Shown here: positions 46,501-61,500 of the stretch, one piece after another | How the letters are laid out: the number at the start of each line of letters is the position of its first letter | How positions within the stretch are numbered: position 1 is the stretch's first letter | From: Oscheius dolichura | Lineage: Eukaryota; Nematoda; Chromadorea; Rhabditida; Rhabditidae | Assembly (NCBI GenBank): GCA_932521035.1 | Contig: OW051497.1 | Location: 1,302,001-1,366,000 of the forward strand | DNA: 64,000 nucleotides | Direction of reading: 5' to 3' | Position numbers and translations under genes: made by a program | Notes under the pieces: generated by a model | The model's input: the letters and a program-made list of their open reading frames with translations, nothing else | Told to the model about the DNA's origin: nothing | Databases searched by the model: none

Positions 46501-49500
46501 TTAATTAATCAGTCGCCCTTATTTTCTCATGTATTCACGTTAAAATTTCGTCTTGATAACATATGTTTAGTGTGGGATAGATTTTTTTTAATACTCGTGG
46601 GTAAGAAGAAAATATTACAGAACTAATGACGTGTGAATGGAGCCATATTGAACTTCTTCGATGGAATGTCCAACGGGCTGAAGCTTGGGATGATGACGAG
46701 GGTCTCGTTCTGCTGAAACAGGGAAAGCATTATGTTTTCCCTTCGGGACCTACCAATTTGACTAAGTAAGGGTTCATCCTTACAATCTGTTCGCCGATTG
46801 TCCTCGGCAGGCCTCTGAAGAGACAGCCTTCCCAATAGTGGGAGTGGTCATGATAATATAATACTAAAAGATTTTTTCGTTTTCTTCTCTAGACTGCAAA
46901 TACGAACCTCGTCGTTTATCGGCTTCATTTCTTTGCCGTGAGGAGCCCATTGGAAAGTGATGGGACAGTCCCGATCTTTGTGGTTTTCACCACAGAAGAT
47001 GCAGACTGGCGGGGCGCGGAGCGGCTCACTGGAAATTTTGACCTACAGTAATCAGAAGGCCTTTTTCATTTAAAATTTAAGCTTAATGGAGAGATGATCC
47101 TGATTCAGGAGATAAAGAAGCTGTAAGACTTACATGGTTACCATGAGAGGTCATGAAGCGGCGACGCCGACAAGAGGCACAGGAACGGCGATCTCCAGAA
47201 GAGACAAGATTCTGACACTATACAATTTGTTAACAGAAAAAAACTAAAAGAGAAACTAACCGGTTATACATATCTGAAGAAAATTGGTCGAGAGAGCGTG
47301 CCAAACGGAAGCAGAGAGCCGTTTGTCCGTTTGTCTTCGGAGCGAGATCAATCCAAGCTCCTCAACTTGGCAGGGTGTGTTCTGAAAAAACTGTTTGCCC
47401 CGATCCGATATGGTACGATATGAGCCTTTCAAATTTTCACCTCAATACGGGACGAGTACCGCGCCCCGTTCAGGCCCTGCCCCTTTCCCGCCCCGTTTTT
47501 AAAATGCCCGTATCGCCGAGAGTTTGGAGAAACGCGTGGCCTGCAGTTTGAAATAAATAAAGTACTTATATGAATGCTTGTTGCCAAATGTTCAAACTAG
47601 GTTTTTGTTAGAGAATGGAGATGTATGCAGAACTCTCAAAAGAGCAAGCTATCCGCCGGTGTATCCTGCCCGATACGATTTGTCTCCCCCGGCGTCCCAC
47701 TTCCGCTTCTCGCGCTCTGTGATTTTTTTTCCAGAAACTTTGCGTGTACGTCTAAAAACTTCTACATAACTTCTACATACTACATACAGGTTTTTACGCT
47801 GATTCCGAATATGTAGTAGAAACGTTAGGTAGACGGGTTAGTTTTTGAGTAATAGCATCAAACATATTATTTCATGTGTGTATGTAGCTCATTTCCACTA
47901 AATTATTTTATTTTGAAACGCCGACATGGAGGGCACAGGCAGCCGTGGGTTCGAATCGATCAATGAGAACACGAATAGTGCAACAGTGCCCTCTCCTAAA
48001 AACTGAGCAAAACCAACACCATTTTGAGCGCAGAGTTCTCACAGTCCCGACCATAATAAATACTAGTCCCGTCAAAAGAAGACGTTTGATACCAAAAATA
48101 GTTTTCAAAAGCAAAATAGAGTTTTCAATTTTTGTGGACTGTCTTCACGGCCCCGTAGAATCTTATGCAACAAGGAATATGACAAAGCTCCCCACCGCGC
48201 ACACCCAAATAAATAAAATCATGAGAAGAGAATAAATTCTCACCAGTCTGGTGTTCCATACCCATTGTGGCATTGAGAAGTTCCTCTGTTCTTCTTATTT
48301 CGAGCAATTATATTAAATAGAAACTACATTTTCTTCTGTTGTTTCTTTTGAAGTAAACGAGGCCGAATTTATGCCGGCCTGAAAGGTTTGTATCCAATAA
48401 GAAGGAAAAATATAGTGTAATGCGGAAATTAAAGGGACTGTCAGGGACCTATAATAGCGTTCACGGGTCCCGCAACGACGTGAACGACCACTTTCATGTT
48501 TTGCGAAAATACGCTTTATAGAAACGGAAAGTTGGGTCAAACCAGGGTCATTCGACACAGTTTTTTACCCTGATTCCGATAGTACTTTTGGTTTTTTTTT
48601 CAAAAGTGCTAATTTCACTATCTGCCACTCTGGTCATTTGCATGCACTACAGTAACCCCCATAGGTCCCTGACAGTCCCTTTAATAGAAAAGGTTTTGTA
48701 GTAAATGTAAAAGGAAGAAAATAAGAGAAAAACAGATAAAAGAAGCGTCTGTAAAAGTTTAGATGACGAAGAGCGTCAGGCGATTGGAGGGGAGCATTTT
48801 CGGAGACACGGGTATTGCGCCAAGCCGCGACTGTTGACGCTTGCTCATTTCGCCTCCTAGCCGTTTATTTCGAGCCTATGGCATAAAAAAGATTTTATCC
48901 CTTTGCTATAACCGCCTTCTTTACCACATAAATGGGTCAAATTACTTAGAAATTCAGTCACTGTCTATGAACTTTGAAACACTGTCTATAAACCCTGATT
49001 ACAACCTGGCAGCGTATTTATTGCACTTTCCTTATGTTTCTCCATTTCTTCTTTCTTTTCAAAGTATGATCATTTGGTCATTTCAGCCACATATATTGGT
49101 TTGATATTTTTGCACAAGAAGAAACAAAGAAAATACTACTGGAAAGGGCTGCCCACGAAGGAAAAACACATTCGAGTGATCGCTGACTTGACCAACAAAC
49201 TTCCAGCTGAGGCACAGGGGCGGTCCTGGAAAAAGTGAGTGTTCTCTATTAAAAACAACAAATGCGACGGTTTAGACCAGATATCCGCGATAATTTCGAA
49301 AGAGAGGGCCTGGTGCAGTAACTGACACCTTGTTGAAACCCGCTAGCGCAACTCCCCTTCTCCATGGAACAAGAACTGCTACATTGATACCGAAAGCGCG
49401 TTCCCGCTTCATTCGGAAATCTCCAAGGAGGTTAGCTTCATTCCTTATTTCAATAAAATGTTAGTTTTTCAGCTTATCTGCCAGGTATTCGACGAGGAAC

Positions 49501-52500
49501 CGGTCAAACTTGTCGACATCATCTTCCAGGGAGACATGTTGATCTCTTTCGACCACCATGAGCACAGCCGTACATATACTCCACGGAAGGCGGGATTCTA
49601 TCGCGTTAAGGTACTGTACCCTATATCATTTTAGCCAGAATTCAAAATTTTCAGTTCCAAGCGATAAGAGAGAATGAGAAGGCCGCAGAGGCTTGGCTCT
49701 GCTCGGACAACTACAATTCCAGTGGGGATACGTTCCAGGGGAAGGGGGACTGGTGCAAAGGTTGGTGTTTCAAGGACTAATACAAAGCCCCTTCCCCGAA
49801 GGAAGTCGCCGGTCCATCCAGTTCATCCTCTTCCTCTTCTGATCCATTCGGACTGAACACAAGTGTAGGGTAGCATTTTTCCGGTTTAAAATATTAAAAA
49901 TTCCATTTTCAGTTCGGAAAGAGACCCTTCGGTACCCGCCCATCCAAATCAGTCAATCGGTGGGTCAATTTCACTTTTTGTGTGTCAGACTGCATATTTC
50001 AGGGGATAAGAAGCAAGCGCACACTACTGTCGAAGAGAGCCAGAAGAAAGACGGAGAAGGCGAATAAGAATCAGTCCGCCAGTACCGGTGACAAAGTGGG
50101 ACAGGCTTGAAATGAGTTTTATAACGCCTCGGGCCCATTTTCCTCCTCTTCTTAATTTCTCAATTGTTTCATAACGGTGTTAAATTGCCTTTACCTCTTT
50201 CCCCGCTTTCCCAATGATATCAATGCTTCAATTTCTCCAAAAAATTCAATAAAATTGAATCCGGTAGTTGTCCTTTCTAATTTGCACTATGCTATAAAGT
50301 CTTTTGTCTACAGTAGTGAGCCTTCTCCCAATCACCTTCTATGGTAGGATCTCCTCATCCCAACTATCTATGATAGGGTCTGCTCCAGGGCTGGGCGTCA
50401 TTACGAAAAAACCGTTTCGAAATTACGATTACGATACGTTACGGGTCAATATTCGGGGGTCTCTAACGTTAAGATTACGTTACGGTTTTTGCTAATAATG
50501 CCGTAACAGAACAGAGCGTAAAGGATATCAGCTTACCCACCTGCCTTTTATGGAAAAAATATGATAATTTTACATGCATTCGGATGTTTTTCTAGCATTT
50601 TGGACTAGTGGACCCGTCCTTTAATTCTATGTTATCCGTGGGGCAACTCTGGATGGAAGTGACCCACCGGCTGGTTAATGAGCTCGTCCTCCCGTTGAAT
50701 CCTCATGGACTACCAACAATATCGACGATCGGCAATATCGACGATCTCCACCCTCCTCACGATAGCTTTAACCGTCTTCAATACTCCGTCGAAAGTGCAA
50801 TTTTTATACTCTCCTTCTAGGTTCCCTTGTCTGATCATTTTACGGGTTGTTATCATTTGAAAATAGGCAACAATAAGCATTTCCCCCAGCTCTTTCCATT
50901 AGTATTCGGACATCTCGGTTGTGGTGATCTCACCCTTGCCAAAATCTCTTTCTCTCTTTCAATTTCTGTGATATGTATTCTCGTTTTTTTGGTTTTTTAT
51001 ATAAAGCTCTCACATTTGTTCAAAAACCTTCTTCGAGACGAGCATAGAAAAAGTAGAGGGCGCCTAATTCAAGACTGGAACTAATCCGTATTCGTAGCCT
51101 TGAGAGCCCAGACGAGTAAGAGCCTCGAGAAGAAGGCAAGAAAAGAACAGTACACGGTAATTTTGCTGGGCCGAAGCCCTGTTTATTTTTCGCCTATCCA
51201 CACGACCCTCTTGGGGTTGTACCCGACGGAGAGATTCTTGCGGCGAACCATTCCGTCTCCCTGGAACCATTCGCGGCGGAACTGCTTGGCTGCGCCGTCA
51301 GGGGTATTGGTCCACTCGACGGTGATGCGGTCGTTGCTGGTGTCCTCGTGGCCGTAGGCGAAGGCGTCGCAGCTGACGGCCATCAGAGTAGCCTCCTTGG
51401 GATCAAGGACCTGCAAAATCCGGGATTAGAGAGGATTAGTGGAGAAAAATTTTGAGCGTCCGGAACGATTCAGCTAATGAAAATGTCGAAAACTCACTCC
51501 GCAAGTAGGATCAAGACCAAGTCTCTTCATACTCGTCGTCTTGATAGCCAGCCGATGACGCAAAAAAATAGCCAGCTAACCGAGACCTACTTCCATATTG
51601 ACCGCTACCATAAGCATGAGGTTATTGGTAAGTTTTCTATTTATGGATACAACTTCTTCGGAAGAGCCTTCGGAACAGGATGTTTCTATTCAAAAGAAGT
51701 ACTGTAATCTCAAATATACTTCCAGATACGGCCTTTCTAGCTCTGACTACTGGTGCTGCATTCATTTTCTTATTGGATATAAGTGGAATTGTAGTGACTC
51801 GAAAGATGTCAGAAGGAGGAGTGGTACAGTTTCAGAGAGGCCCCGCAATTGGATGCAGATTTTAGGTAGAGGATCATCCTGTGATTTGGACCTGCCCCGT
51901 CCCCTCTCCGCGAAAACTTGTAGTTCTAGCCAAACGGTACTTTCTTTCTGTTAGAAACAATTGAATGGATTCGAATTTTAGACAGATTATGGTTCTTGGC
52001 CCAGAAAGCGGGCGCGAGGGACTGACTGGACGGGGAGAGGGGAACACGGGGGACGGGAATTCTGCGGAAGATGCGAGACACACGTCCAGCGCAGCCCCCC
52101 GAAAGGGGGGGGGGGGGGGGGGGGGAGCTGGTTTTTGCTTAGCGATGCCAATTAATTTTTTTATGTTTCATAGAAAGTTCGCTCTTTTTCGCAATCATTT
52201 TGTTTCCTCTATGATGCTTTAAACGTGATTTCTTTAAGAGAAAGTCTCATGGTCGCAGCTGGCGATCGCCAGCCGGTGTGAGTCCCGCAACGCCGCAAAC
52301 TACGGTCGATTTTGGCGTCTGCTTTACTATTCGGGAATTGCTCGTTTTCAAATGATTGAGACCGTTTAAAGTGGAAATAGCTTCATAAAAATATGACAAA
52401 AGAGGTAGCGGTGGAAATGCGAAGCAGTAATTAGACTGAAATCCAAAATGGTGGTAGGGCAAGGTAGCCAGTATGATTTCTCCGTTGCACCTAGACCAAA

Positions 52501-55500
52501 AGTGGAAAATTTAACGAATTTCTTCTATATAGACAAATTTTAATAGCTGAATAGGTTGGTGTTATTGCTCACTTTGGTTTTATAACGCCTAAAGATAGAA
52601 AACATATTCAAGTTCCTACCTTTCAGGCGTTTTACCAGCAGCAGCGGTTCTCTAAACCGTCTAACTCATTTCATCGGGCAATATTGGACTCCATTCTTTC
52701 TATGTCGTTTCTTCTGGAAGAATACGGTCCGTTCCAAGTTATTGCGTTTCTGAAAAAAGAGATTTTAATGCGTTTTAAGTCTCCCATAATGCCCTCCCAT
52801 AAATCTGGTGCTGCGAAAAAAATTTTAGTTTCTTGTACGGAAAGAATTCAAAGAAGAAAGGCCTGCTTTCCCGAATCAAATGGAAAGGTTCAAAAAAGTC
52901 AATGGCGTATTTTGTAGATTTCTAAAAAGATTTCTCTCTTTGCTAAAGCGTTTTTGCTTCAGATCCATCTGTTTAAATGGAAAGAACAAAATAGATAAAA
53001 TCTTCTGTGGGGATAAATGACTTTTTCAAGCGTAATTCAATTCAAACTGACAATATTTTTGCTTAAAGCGATGCCAATTAATTTCTTTTATGTTTCATAG
53101 AAAGTTCGCTCTTTTTCGCAATCATTTTGTTTCCTTTATGATGCTCTAAACGTGAGTTCTTTAAGAGAAAGTCTCATGGTCGCAGCTGGCGATCGCCAGC
53201 CGGTGTGAGTCCCGCAACGCCGCAAACTACGGTCGATTTTGGCGTCTGCTTTACTATTCGGGAATTGCTCGTTTTCAAATGATTGAGACCGTTTAAAGTG
53301 GAAATAGCTTCATAAAAATATGACAAAAGAGGTAGCGGTGGAAATGCGAAGCAGTAATTAGACTGAAATCCAAAATGGTGGTAGGGCAAGGTAGCCAGTA
53401 TGATTTCTCCGTTGCACCTAGACCAAAAGTGGAAAATTTAACGAATTTCTTCTATATAGACAAATTTTAATAGCTGAATAGGTTGGTGTTATTGCTCACT
53501 TTGGTTTTATAACGCCTAAAGATAGAAAACATATTCAAGTTCCTACCTTTCAGGCGTTTTACCAGCAGCAGCGGTTCTCTAAACCGTCTAACTCATTTCA
53601 TCGGGCAATATTGGACTCCATTCTTTCTATGATAAAAAATATATACAGCCACTCGTACCTTTTACTGTGCTCATGCGAAGAAGTCCATTTACGGACAACC
53701 AGCAACATTTTCCTTAACTTTTGAATCCTCGCATCTGATTCTGAAAACAAAGTAAACCAAGGGGGATTAATCTTACTTTTCAGCATCAAATAATGTGATC
53801 CTTGCTGGCTTTGCTCATTTCCATCCCCCCTGAACCATCTGGCTCCAATCCTCGGCGGCTTCTCAATGACCTCGGCTTCAATTATGCCCCTGAAAAAGAT
53901 TTTAATGCATTTTAAGCAGCTGCTGAGATGGATCTCCCATTAGGCTGCCAAACGGCTAGCTCTTTCGATAAATAAAATCCGAAAAAGCAAGGCAAAATGG
54001 AATGCAGCAATCATTAGAGAGCAAAGATAAGCAAAAAGATTGCAAGACAAAATCATTGGTGTCATGCGACTTCCGTTCGTCGCAAAATGAAGCATTTCTT
54101 ATCAAAAGAGAAATTTTACTGGGTAAAGAGGCGGGCAATATGTTTTGCTTGCTTTCTGTAAAGTCTAAAGAGAAGAAATATATTCAAACGCCTACATTTT
54201 ATGGGCTTCAAACTAAGAATCGTATCTACAGACGACCATGAGAGCACTCGCTACCTTTGTAACCCTTCTGTCTTGCATCTGAAATTGAAAACTAAACAGT
54301 TTGAAGTTAATAAAGTGAACTCACCATGTAGTCATGAACGAAACCATTCTACCTGTGCTCTTCGCTCGTGTCAATGGGCCTGTTGTTGCCTGTAAAAGGG
54401 GACTTCAATGGATTTTAACCTGCTGGTGAGATTGATCTCCCGTAAATCTATCAATGGGAATGTACTAGCTCTCTCGATAATGAAATGTTCCCTGTCTAAC
54501 TTCATAGAGTTCCTTGTTCATTTGAATTGATTCACTGTGGAACGCGTTAGTCCCCCGACAGAAAGAGAACGGACAGACGTTTTATCTTTTATCAGTGTTT
54601 GTTGTCAGACACTCCCAGCCATTTGGCTACGCGATCTTCGGTCGCCTCTCGTGCCGCTCATTGATTTGCCAGTCTGCCCGACTTTTTCATACCACCCCCT
54701 CTGGCTAAGAGGAGGAACGCCCATTCTCCAAAGCCGTTCCGCAGTCTGGAGCCTTTACACCGTCCATTTTCCAAGATACCTCTCCTTACTTTTGCTTTCT
54801 GTTCAGAATTATTGCAATCGTTTCAGGAGTATACATCTCTTTGACTTCTTCCATGTCAAGAAATAAAGTAACCAAATAGAAATAAAGTAATCAAAACAAA
54901 TATTGGTATTGAAAAGCGACCGATAGCCTATCAGTTTAGGCTATCTTGCTCATGAACGGGCATTTTCTATAAAATACGGCAAGTTGACTAACAGATTCCT
55001 AACAAATTGGGAACGTTTTAGGGTTCAAGATCTCCCCGAAGAGCTGGCAGAGGAGTGGGAACAGCAATTTAAAACGCTGGAATTCACAACAAAAGCATTT
55101 TGGTACAGATGCCCGTAGTGAAGGCCATCAACTAATGGATAGCGTTATAATCGAAAATTTTGGAATTTATGGTATGTTTTAATGCGACGAAGTTTCAACG
55201 CATTATTTTTAAGAGTTCCCTAATAACGAGATGTGCGATTCGGAATTTCTCAATATGAGAAAGGACTAATAGATTGAGAAAGAAAAGAAGATAGGACCCG
55301 CGGGCTTTTAATTGGAAATTAATATTTTTAAATGAAGGTCTTATCACCAGCAACGTTTCAGACTGCAATCTTTCCGTTTTCGTCTGCTTAGTGTAAAAGT
55401 TCCAAAATAAAAAGGTCAAACGACTTACTCTACCGATTTTCATTCAAAGCGTCCAAGCTTTCGTTCCTCAAGCCGTTCATCTTTGAAAAGGAGCCTCTTG

Positions 55501-58500
55501 AAATTACTAAGAAGTAAAGAAATGAAAAAAATAAAACCAGCACAACTGAAAAGGGAATTCATTGTCATCTACTCGGCGTCGTGCTACGCTCATTTCCTGG
55601 AATGTTTCTGTTTTGAAAAAATAAATAGAAGAGAATTGAATCTATAACAATATAGATTGTTCTGTGGAGGGGTTTTGCCATAAAAGCAAGTTTAGAAAAT
55701 AAAAGAAGAAATCGGTACGCTTTCTGGTTGAGTAAAGATCCGGTGCATCGTAATTTTAACTAAAAACAAGAAAACTGTGAACGGAATAAGTGGCTTGCTT
55801 CCTTTTATGCTATCAACGAAATTAATTTCATCATTAAAAGAAAAGAAAACGAAACATCGGTGGAAATTCGTCCAAATAACGTTCTGGAGGCTAAACACCG
55901 GCTGATACAACGGAATAACGAGGTTTTCTCAATTTTTTGATGGGTAAGAGGTGACAAAGAAGAGAATGAATCTAATTGCGGGGTTTACAGAGTGAAAACA
56001 CAACAGGGCAAATGGAATGCCTAAAAGAAGGGGCGATAGCGAGGTACGCGGATATCCACGAGACACCCCGGGTAACGGTGTCCTGTCAATCGATACTGCG
56101 CGAAAGAACCTCCCTCTGCTGCCCCAATAATATGCAAGAAACGACTGAGACATTGTTGCAGAAGAATCCACGGCGGCAGTAATCAGGAACCTAAGCCTAA
56201 GCCTATCACAGGAGTTGCTCGGTTTTAGAACAATAGTCCCACCTCTTCGCCACTGTGCTAAGCATGGCGATAATCGAGAGGGTGTCGCGCCCCTTATAAG
56301 CTCGAGGGAGTAGCTGAATATATGTTTTGATATTCTAAGCAAATATTTTGATCGTTGGGAACATACGGAGTCAATTTGTTCCATTTGTTCAAAAATATTT
56401 TTACCTATTTGTTCGAAGCATCATTAATTTTTTGACATCAACAACGGTTTCAGCGAACCTGAATTACCCTAAAAAACATCAAGCAAAAAAGCAAAAAGGT
56501 TTGCCGACCAGAGGATTTGAACCTTTGACATCGTCTGTCCGTCGTAGCGCATAACATAACGGTTTCGCCCGTATTTGGTTCTCTCACACCTTCTAGGTGG
56601 CTCGTAACATTTTGAGGCATGGTTATCCTGCTAGAGCAGATCGTAAGCTTTCGAATGATATCAAAAAATCCAAAAAATGTTTCCTCCGCATCGTACCTGG
56701 CATCTTTTGAGACAGATGCCTGGCTATTTTACGGGGATATGCTTGATCCTGGATCTATAGACCAGTCTCTACGCCACTGCGCTAAGCAGGGCGGTATATT
56801 CAGAGGGTGGCGCGCCCCTTATAAGCTCGGGAGCACTGATTTAGCTAGGTTTCAATATTTTTTTGAGTTTTTTTTCACAGGGTTAGGGAGTTTCCAACAG
56901 CGGCGACTCCGATACGAGTGCCTAAGCTTAACGAAAGTAATAGGATTAGATTTTGGGGGTTGAAGACTCACAAGCAGCCCCTTTGCACCCATCTGTCCGA
57001 ATGGGTGGCCGAATTTTGCCTGGCAGGTGTTCGCTTTTTCCTCACATCACTCTTTTTTAATGGCATAATTGAATCCAGTTGCGTGTAGTTTCTCTCTCCT
57101 TGAGCATTCTATCTTCTTTGAACCCTGCAGTGAGGAGATCTGCAGTAGTAATGTCGCCCGCCCATTCTCCGTAGTACACGTCTTTCAGTTTTCGTTGAGC
57201 TTCCTTAGACGTTTTTGCAACCTAATAATTGTTTATTTCAGGACTCATAAATAGTCCTCGCCTTTGAAAATGGCAGCTCGTTAATAAATTTCAGCATTTG
57301 GATACCGAGCCAGTATTAGTTCATAAATCCTACGCAATCGGACCAGGAAAAGGTAAGACTTCATTTCTCATGTCTTTACAATTTCGTCGCCAATTTGAGG
57401 ATCGGGGTAAAGACACTAGGATTGTGACAGAGCGAACACCTGTTTATATCTGACGCATGCTTAAAAAAATGGTAACACTCCCGATTTTTCAGTTAATAAT
57501 TTCTTCAGGATTGTTTCCAGACCCAACGTTCCTCCCCAACCTCCTTGCGCTGACTCAGTTCTGGTGGGTTTTAGTAATTTCCTCGTGCACTTTTGCGCGG
57601 GTTTTTTGTGATCTGATAAAGGGGGTCGCTATGCTTCTCAAAATTGAAAACTAGCACCTTGTGTATATTTGAAACTTCACAGCGCTTCCAAAGCTGAATA
57701 TCTTTCATTTTTAACAATTTCAGAAAACGTCGTTTCCACTGGAGACAAGCCCGCATGTAGTGTTCGGTGTCGGCAAGCTCAAGAAGTAAAAAAGTATGAA
57801 TCAATCTGTGAAGAAGACGAGTGCAGAATAAGTCAGAGAAGACGCCCCTCCCAATAAAAATACAGTTCTCATCTTTTTATTTTTACAGTGTTGCTGTGTG
57901 TATTGTGCTCCAGTCACTGCTCTTCTCACTTAAGGCATAGGTGTAAAGGGCGCCATCGTAAGAAAACGCCGCGATTCTGAATGTTATTTTGCTTTTAGAG
58001 ATTACACAAGGTTAGACTCACTTCAGAGAGGTTGTCTGATCCGGGGTTGGCGGCCTAGGGGTCGAAAAATACGACACCCTCGTCTTTGAGATCGTTCTTC
58101 TGGTACATGACGCTACAATAAGCTTACAGGTTAGGTAGTCAGAAGAAATTGCTTGGAACACTCGAGGGGATACGGCACCGACGGGGCAAAGTTAATTTTA
58201 AAAAATTCTTCAAGTATTTCCTATATTTTTCCTGATTTTTTGTCAACTTGAGGAGGGCATATAAATACAAAAACCCATAAAAAGAGCAAGAAAAATTCAA
58301 ACCGGGCGCGTTTAGCCATTACTTCCCCATCCGGACAAATTTTTAAAAGAAAAATTCGAACTCACTATTGATTTTGAAGGCCGGTATTGAAGTAAAAGTA
58401 ATAATGGCCCCCAAATAGCTCCATCCAAAGAAAATGCGCTCCTACTGAAGTACTGAAGGTTATTGTGTTTTTGGGGCTTACATTAAATTAGGCTCACCAA

Positions 58501-61500
58501 AGCGATGTCGTTCCATCCGTATTTACGATGTTGGAATCGAAGAATACAACATACTTGTCAGTGAGGCTCTTCTGTTGGTAGAGATGATACTTGCTGTCTC
58601 GTTAGCGCCGAGCAAATTTCGTCATCAGTGCTTAAAATAAAAACAATTTTAAATTTACAGTAAAATTACTTACTAAACACTTTTTATGAAGAGATTTCCA
58701 GGTATTTAGGATTCAAAAAGTTACACCACCTGGTAACAGAAAAAAAGAAGAGGAAGCATGTATGGCCCCCTAAATTGTACCAATTAGAATGAAAACATCT
58801 AAAAAAGGAAGACAGTGAAATGAAATGAAAAGAGAGGCGGCTGGCAGAGCGTTTGTGCTTGAACTGGACTTGTTGGCAGTCCCTGGGCATTCCGAATAGG
58901 GCGCTGTGATAGAAGCGGGCCTTTAAAGCACATAGAAACACAGAAGGTAGGCCTAAAGAGGCCCAAAAATGTGGTAAACTAGTCTGATATAACACTCGCA
59001 TTGTGGAGGTTCAAAAGGAGTATGACTCGCAAATTTTCTAAAGAAGGGAGATTGGAAGAATCAAATTAAGAAGAACAGTCGAAATTAAAACCGAGAACGG
59101 AATGGGGAAGACTTCACACCCGACAAAGAACTAGGGCGCTCCCTAGAAGGAGTTACAGGCACTGAGAAATATTCTTTCCCCGCGCTCTCTTGGAATGAGT
59201 GCACAAACCGTGGGATAGCAGCCATAGTCGACGCCATTTCGGCGGCTTCACAGGCTTATAAATAGCTTTGCTCTTACAATTGGAGGGAGCCATCTAGTGC
59301 GGCCTCCCTTTGCCAACACCGACAGGAGCACGACCGACCACAAAACGGACGAACCCTCAATGCGGAAATGAAGGGGTCCCGTGGCAACCCTTGTCAAAGA
59401 GGAGCATTCCTAACTAGAAGGGCTGTTTCGTTTTACCCTGTGCATGGGGTGTTTAACATGGCTTCTATACCGCTGGGCGGACTGTGAGAATGCACTGCCC
59501 GTAACCAGATGATAAGAAACTTGAGAACAGAATGGGGACGACTAATAAAGAAGTTGGGCGCCATCTCGATCTATTTATAGGCCCCTGCGCGCCGAAGTAG
59601 AAGCTTTCCCTGCGTGAGCAAATGCAACCGGAAGATAGCAGCTATAAGCAGCGCGAAGTTAGCGGTTTTGAGGCTCATAAATAGCTTTGTTCTAACGGTT
59701 GTACCTATGGCAGTACGATCTATCAAATGTAGATAATTAGCGGGCTTATATATAGCTCCCGTTTATCTTTTGAGCAAGCCCCCACGGGGGTAAAGAGGGC
59801 GGTTGTTTCCGACAAACCCAAGAATTTATCTCTTTACACAAAGAATCCTTCATGGGCACTCCCATCTACACCTAACCGGTCTAATCTGTTCGCCTCCTCT
59901 AGCATGTGCTCCGGGGAGAAGTCACCGGTTTAGAACGAGACTAGAGACAACTTCCGACGTAATACAATGAAGGTAACTCGGATAATTTGCAGAATACTTG
60001 TGACCTCGACGCTATAAATTAGTTGATCTCTGTGAATATGCAGCTGCCTTGGATTATCACAAGGACCGTTCAAGAAACATTCTAAATCTGTCCATTCCAT
60101 ACAATTTTGGCCATGCTTTGGCTCAAAATCTATGAAATCGTCATGTTCTTCCCTTCGACAATCTTGACTGCATTTCTCTGCTATATAATCTTGGCCAAAA
60201 GTCCAAGTGCCATGAAGAAATATAAGTATATAATGTTATCAGTTGCTGTGAGTTTATTTCCATGTTCAACATTCCGTCCTCTTTTAGCTGGCTTTTTATC
60301 AATTGGATATCATGTACAGTATTCTTCTCTGCCCCACTCCGCTTCCTGGAGCTTTTGGAACTCAGTTTGTTGGGCTTCTCGGAATATTGTTTCATCGATC
60401 GGGCAGCGTGCTGGCTGTACGTTTTAAGACGCACAGAACAGATTTTTTGAAGACATTTTGAGGTTACCGTACCTTATGATAGACTTTTCAGCCAATCGGA
60501 TGTCTCAGCTTGACGATTGTCTTCGTCACAATAGTCATAAGCTTCGTCTGGAGGGAATATGCCGTAATTAAGTTTGAAACAAAGCCTTTCTATTTGGCAT
60601 TGCACTGTCTTTATTTTGTTTTTGTGATTTTTATGCTCTGCCTGTTTGTTCCACTCTATAATGAGATTGTTTCCGAGGAAGAGGTGGTTATCCAGCATTT
60701 GAAAGAGGTATTAGATTAACATTCACCCTATAATTTGGTTAAGAAAAATTCAAGTTACGATAATGAATATGCCGTGTGGTGTGTCGTCCATCCAGACAAA
60801 AAAGAGGCTTTTCAGCAGATATTAGTCTACATCCCGCTCCTCGCCATCTCTTTACTGGCTTATGTTTTCAAAGCTTTTTATAGAGTACGTTTTGAACTCT
60901 ACAGTCATTCGAGCAATTTCAGATTAAAGTGTACCTCAAGAATATGACGGCACATTTGAGTAATTCTACGATAAAGATGTACCGCTCCCAGTTGACATCA
61001 CTCGTTCTGCAGGTATTATAATCCCCCAATCAGTCCTAATTCCATTTTCAGGGCGTTGTTCCTCTTCTAGTGTTGCTTAGTGCAGTTGGTGCAGAGGTAG
61101 CCGTAATCCTCTTGATTCCAAAGATGTTTGACTTGCCAGCAGCTGAGACAGATTTGATTCAACGTAATACAACCGCTATTGTATTGAGTTTCCCTTCTCT
61201 CTATTCTTCAATCCATTTCCTGGTTGTGGTTTTAACAACACCGCCTTATAGACGATATCTTTTCAAGCAGCAGCCTAAAATAAGAAGTCCTTTGTTGTCT
61301 ACGTGAAGTTTGTTTCTAGAAAAGACACGAAACAATAAAAATATCTGTATCGTGTTGTCCCAGTACTGATATCCCCCTGGCTTTCTTTGTGTCACTCTGC
61401 TTGAGAAAATGCGCCTTTCGGCATAAAGAATCGACCGCCAGATCGATATAAGGCAAAAAGAGAGGTCTCAGTAAGAAGAGTCGACCGCAATTTTCTTTCG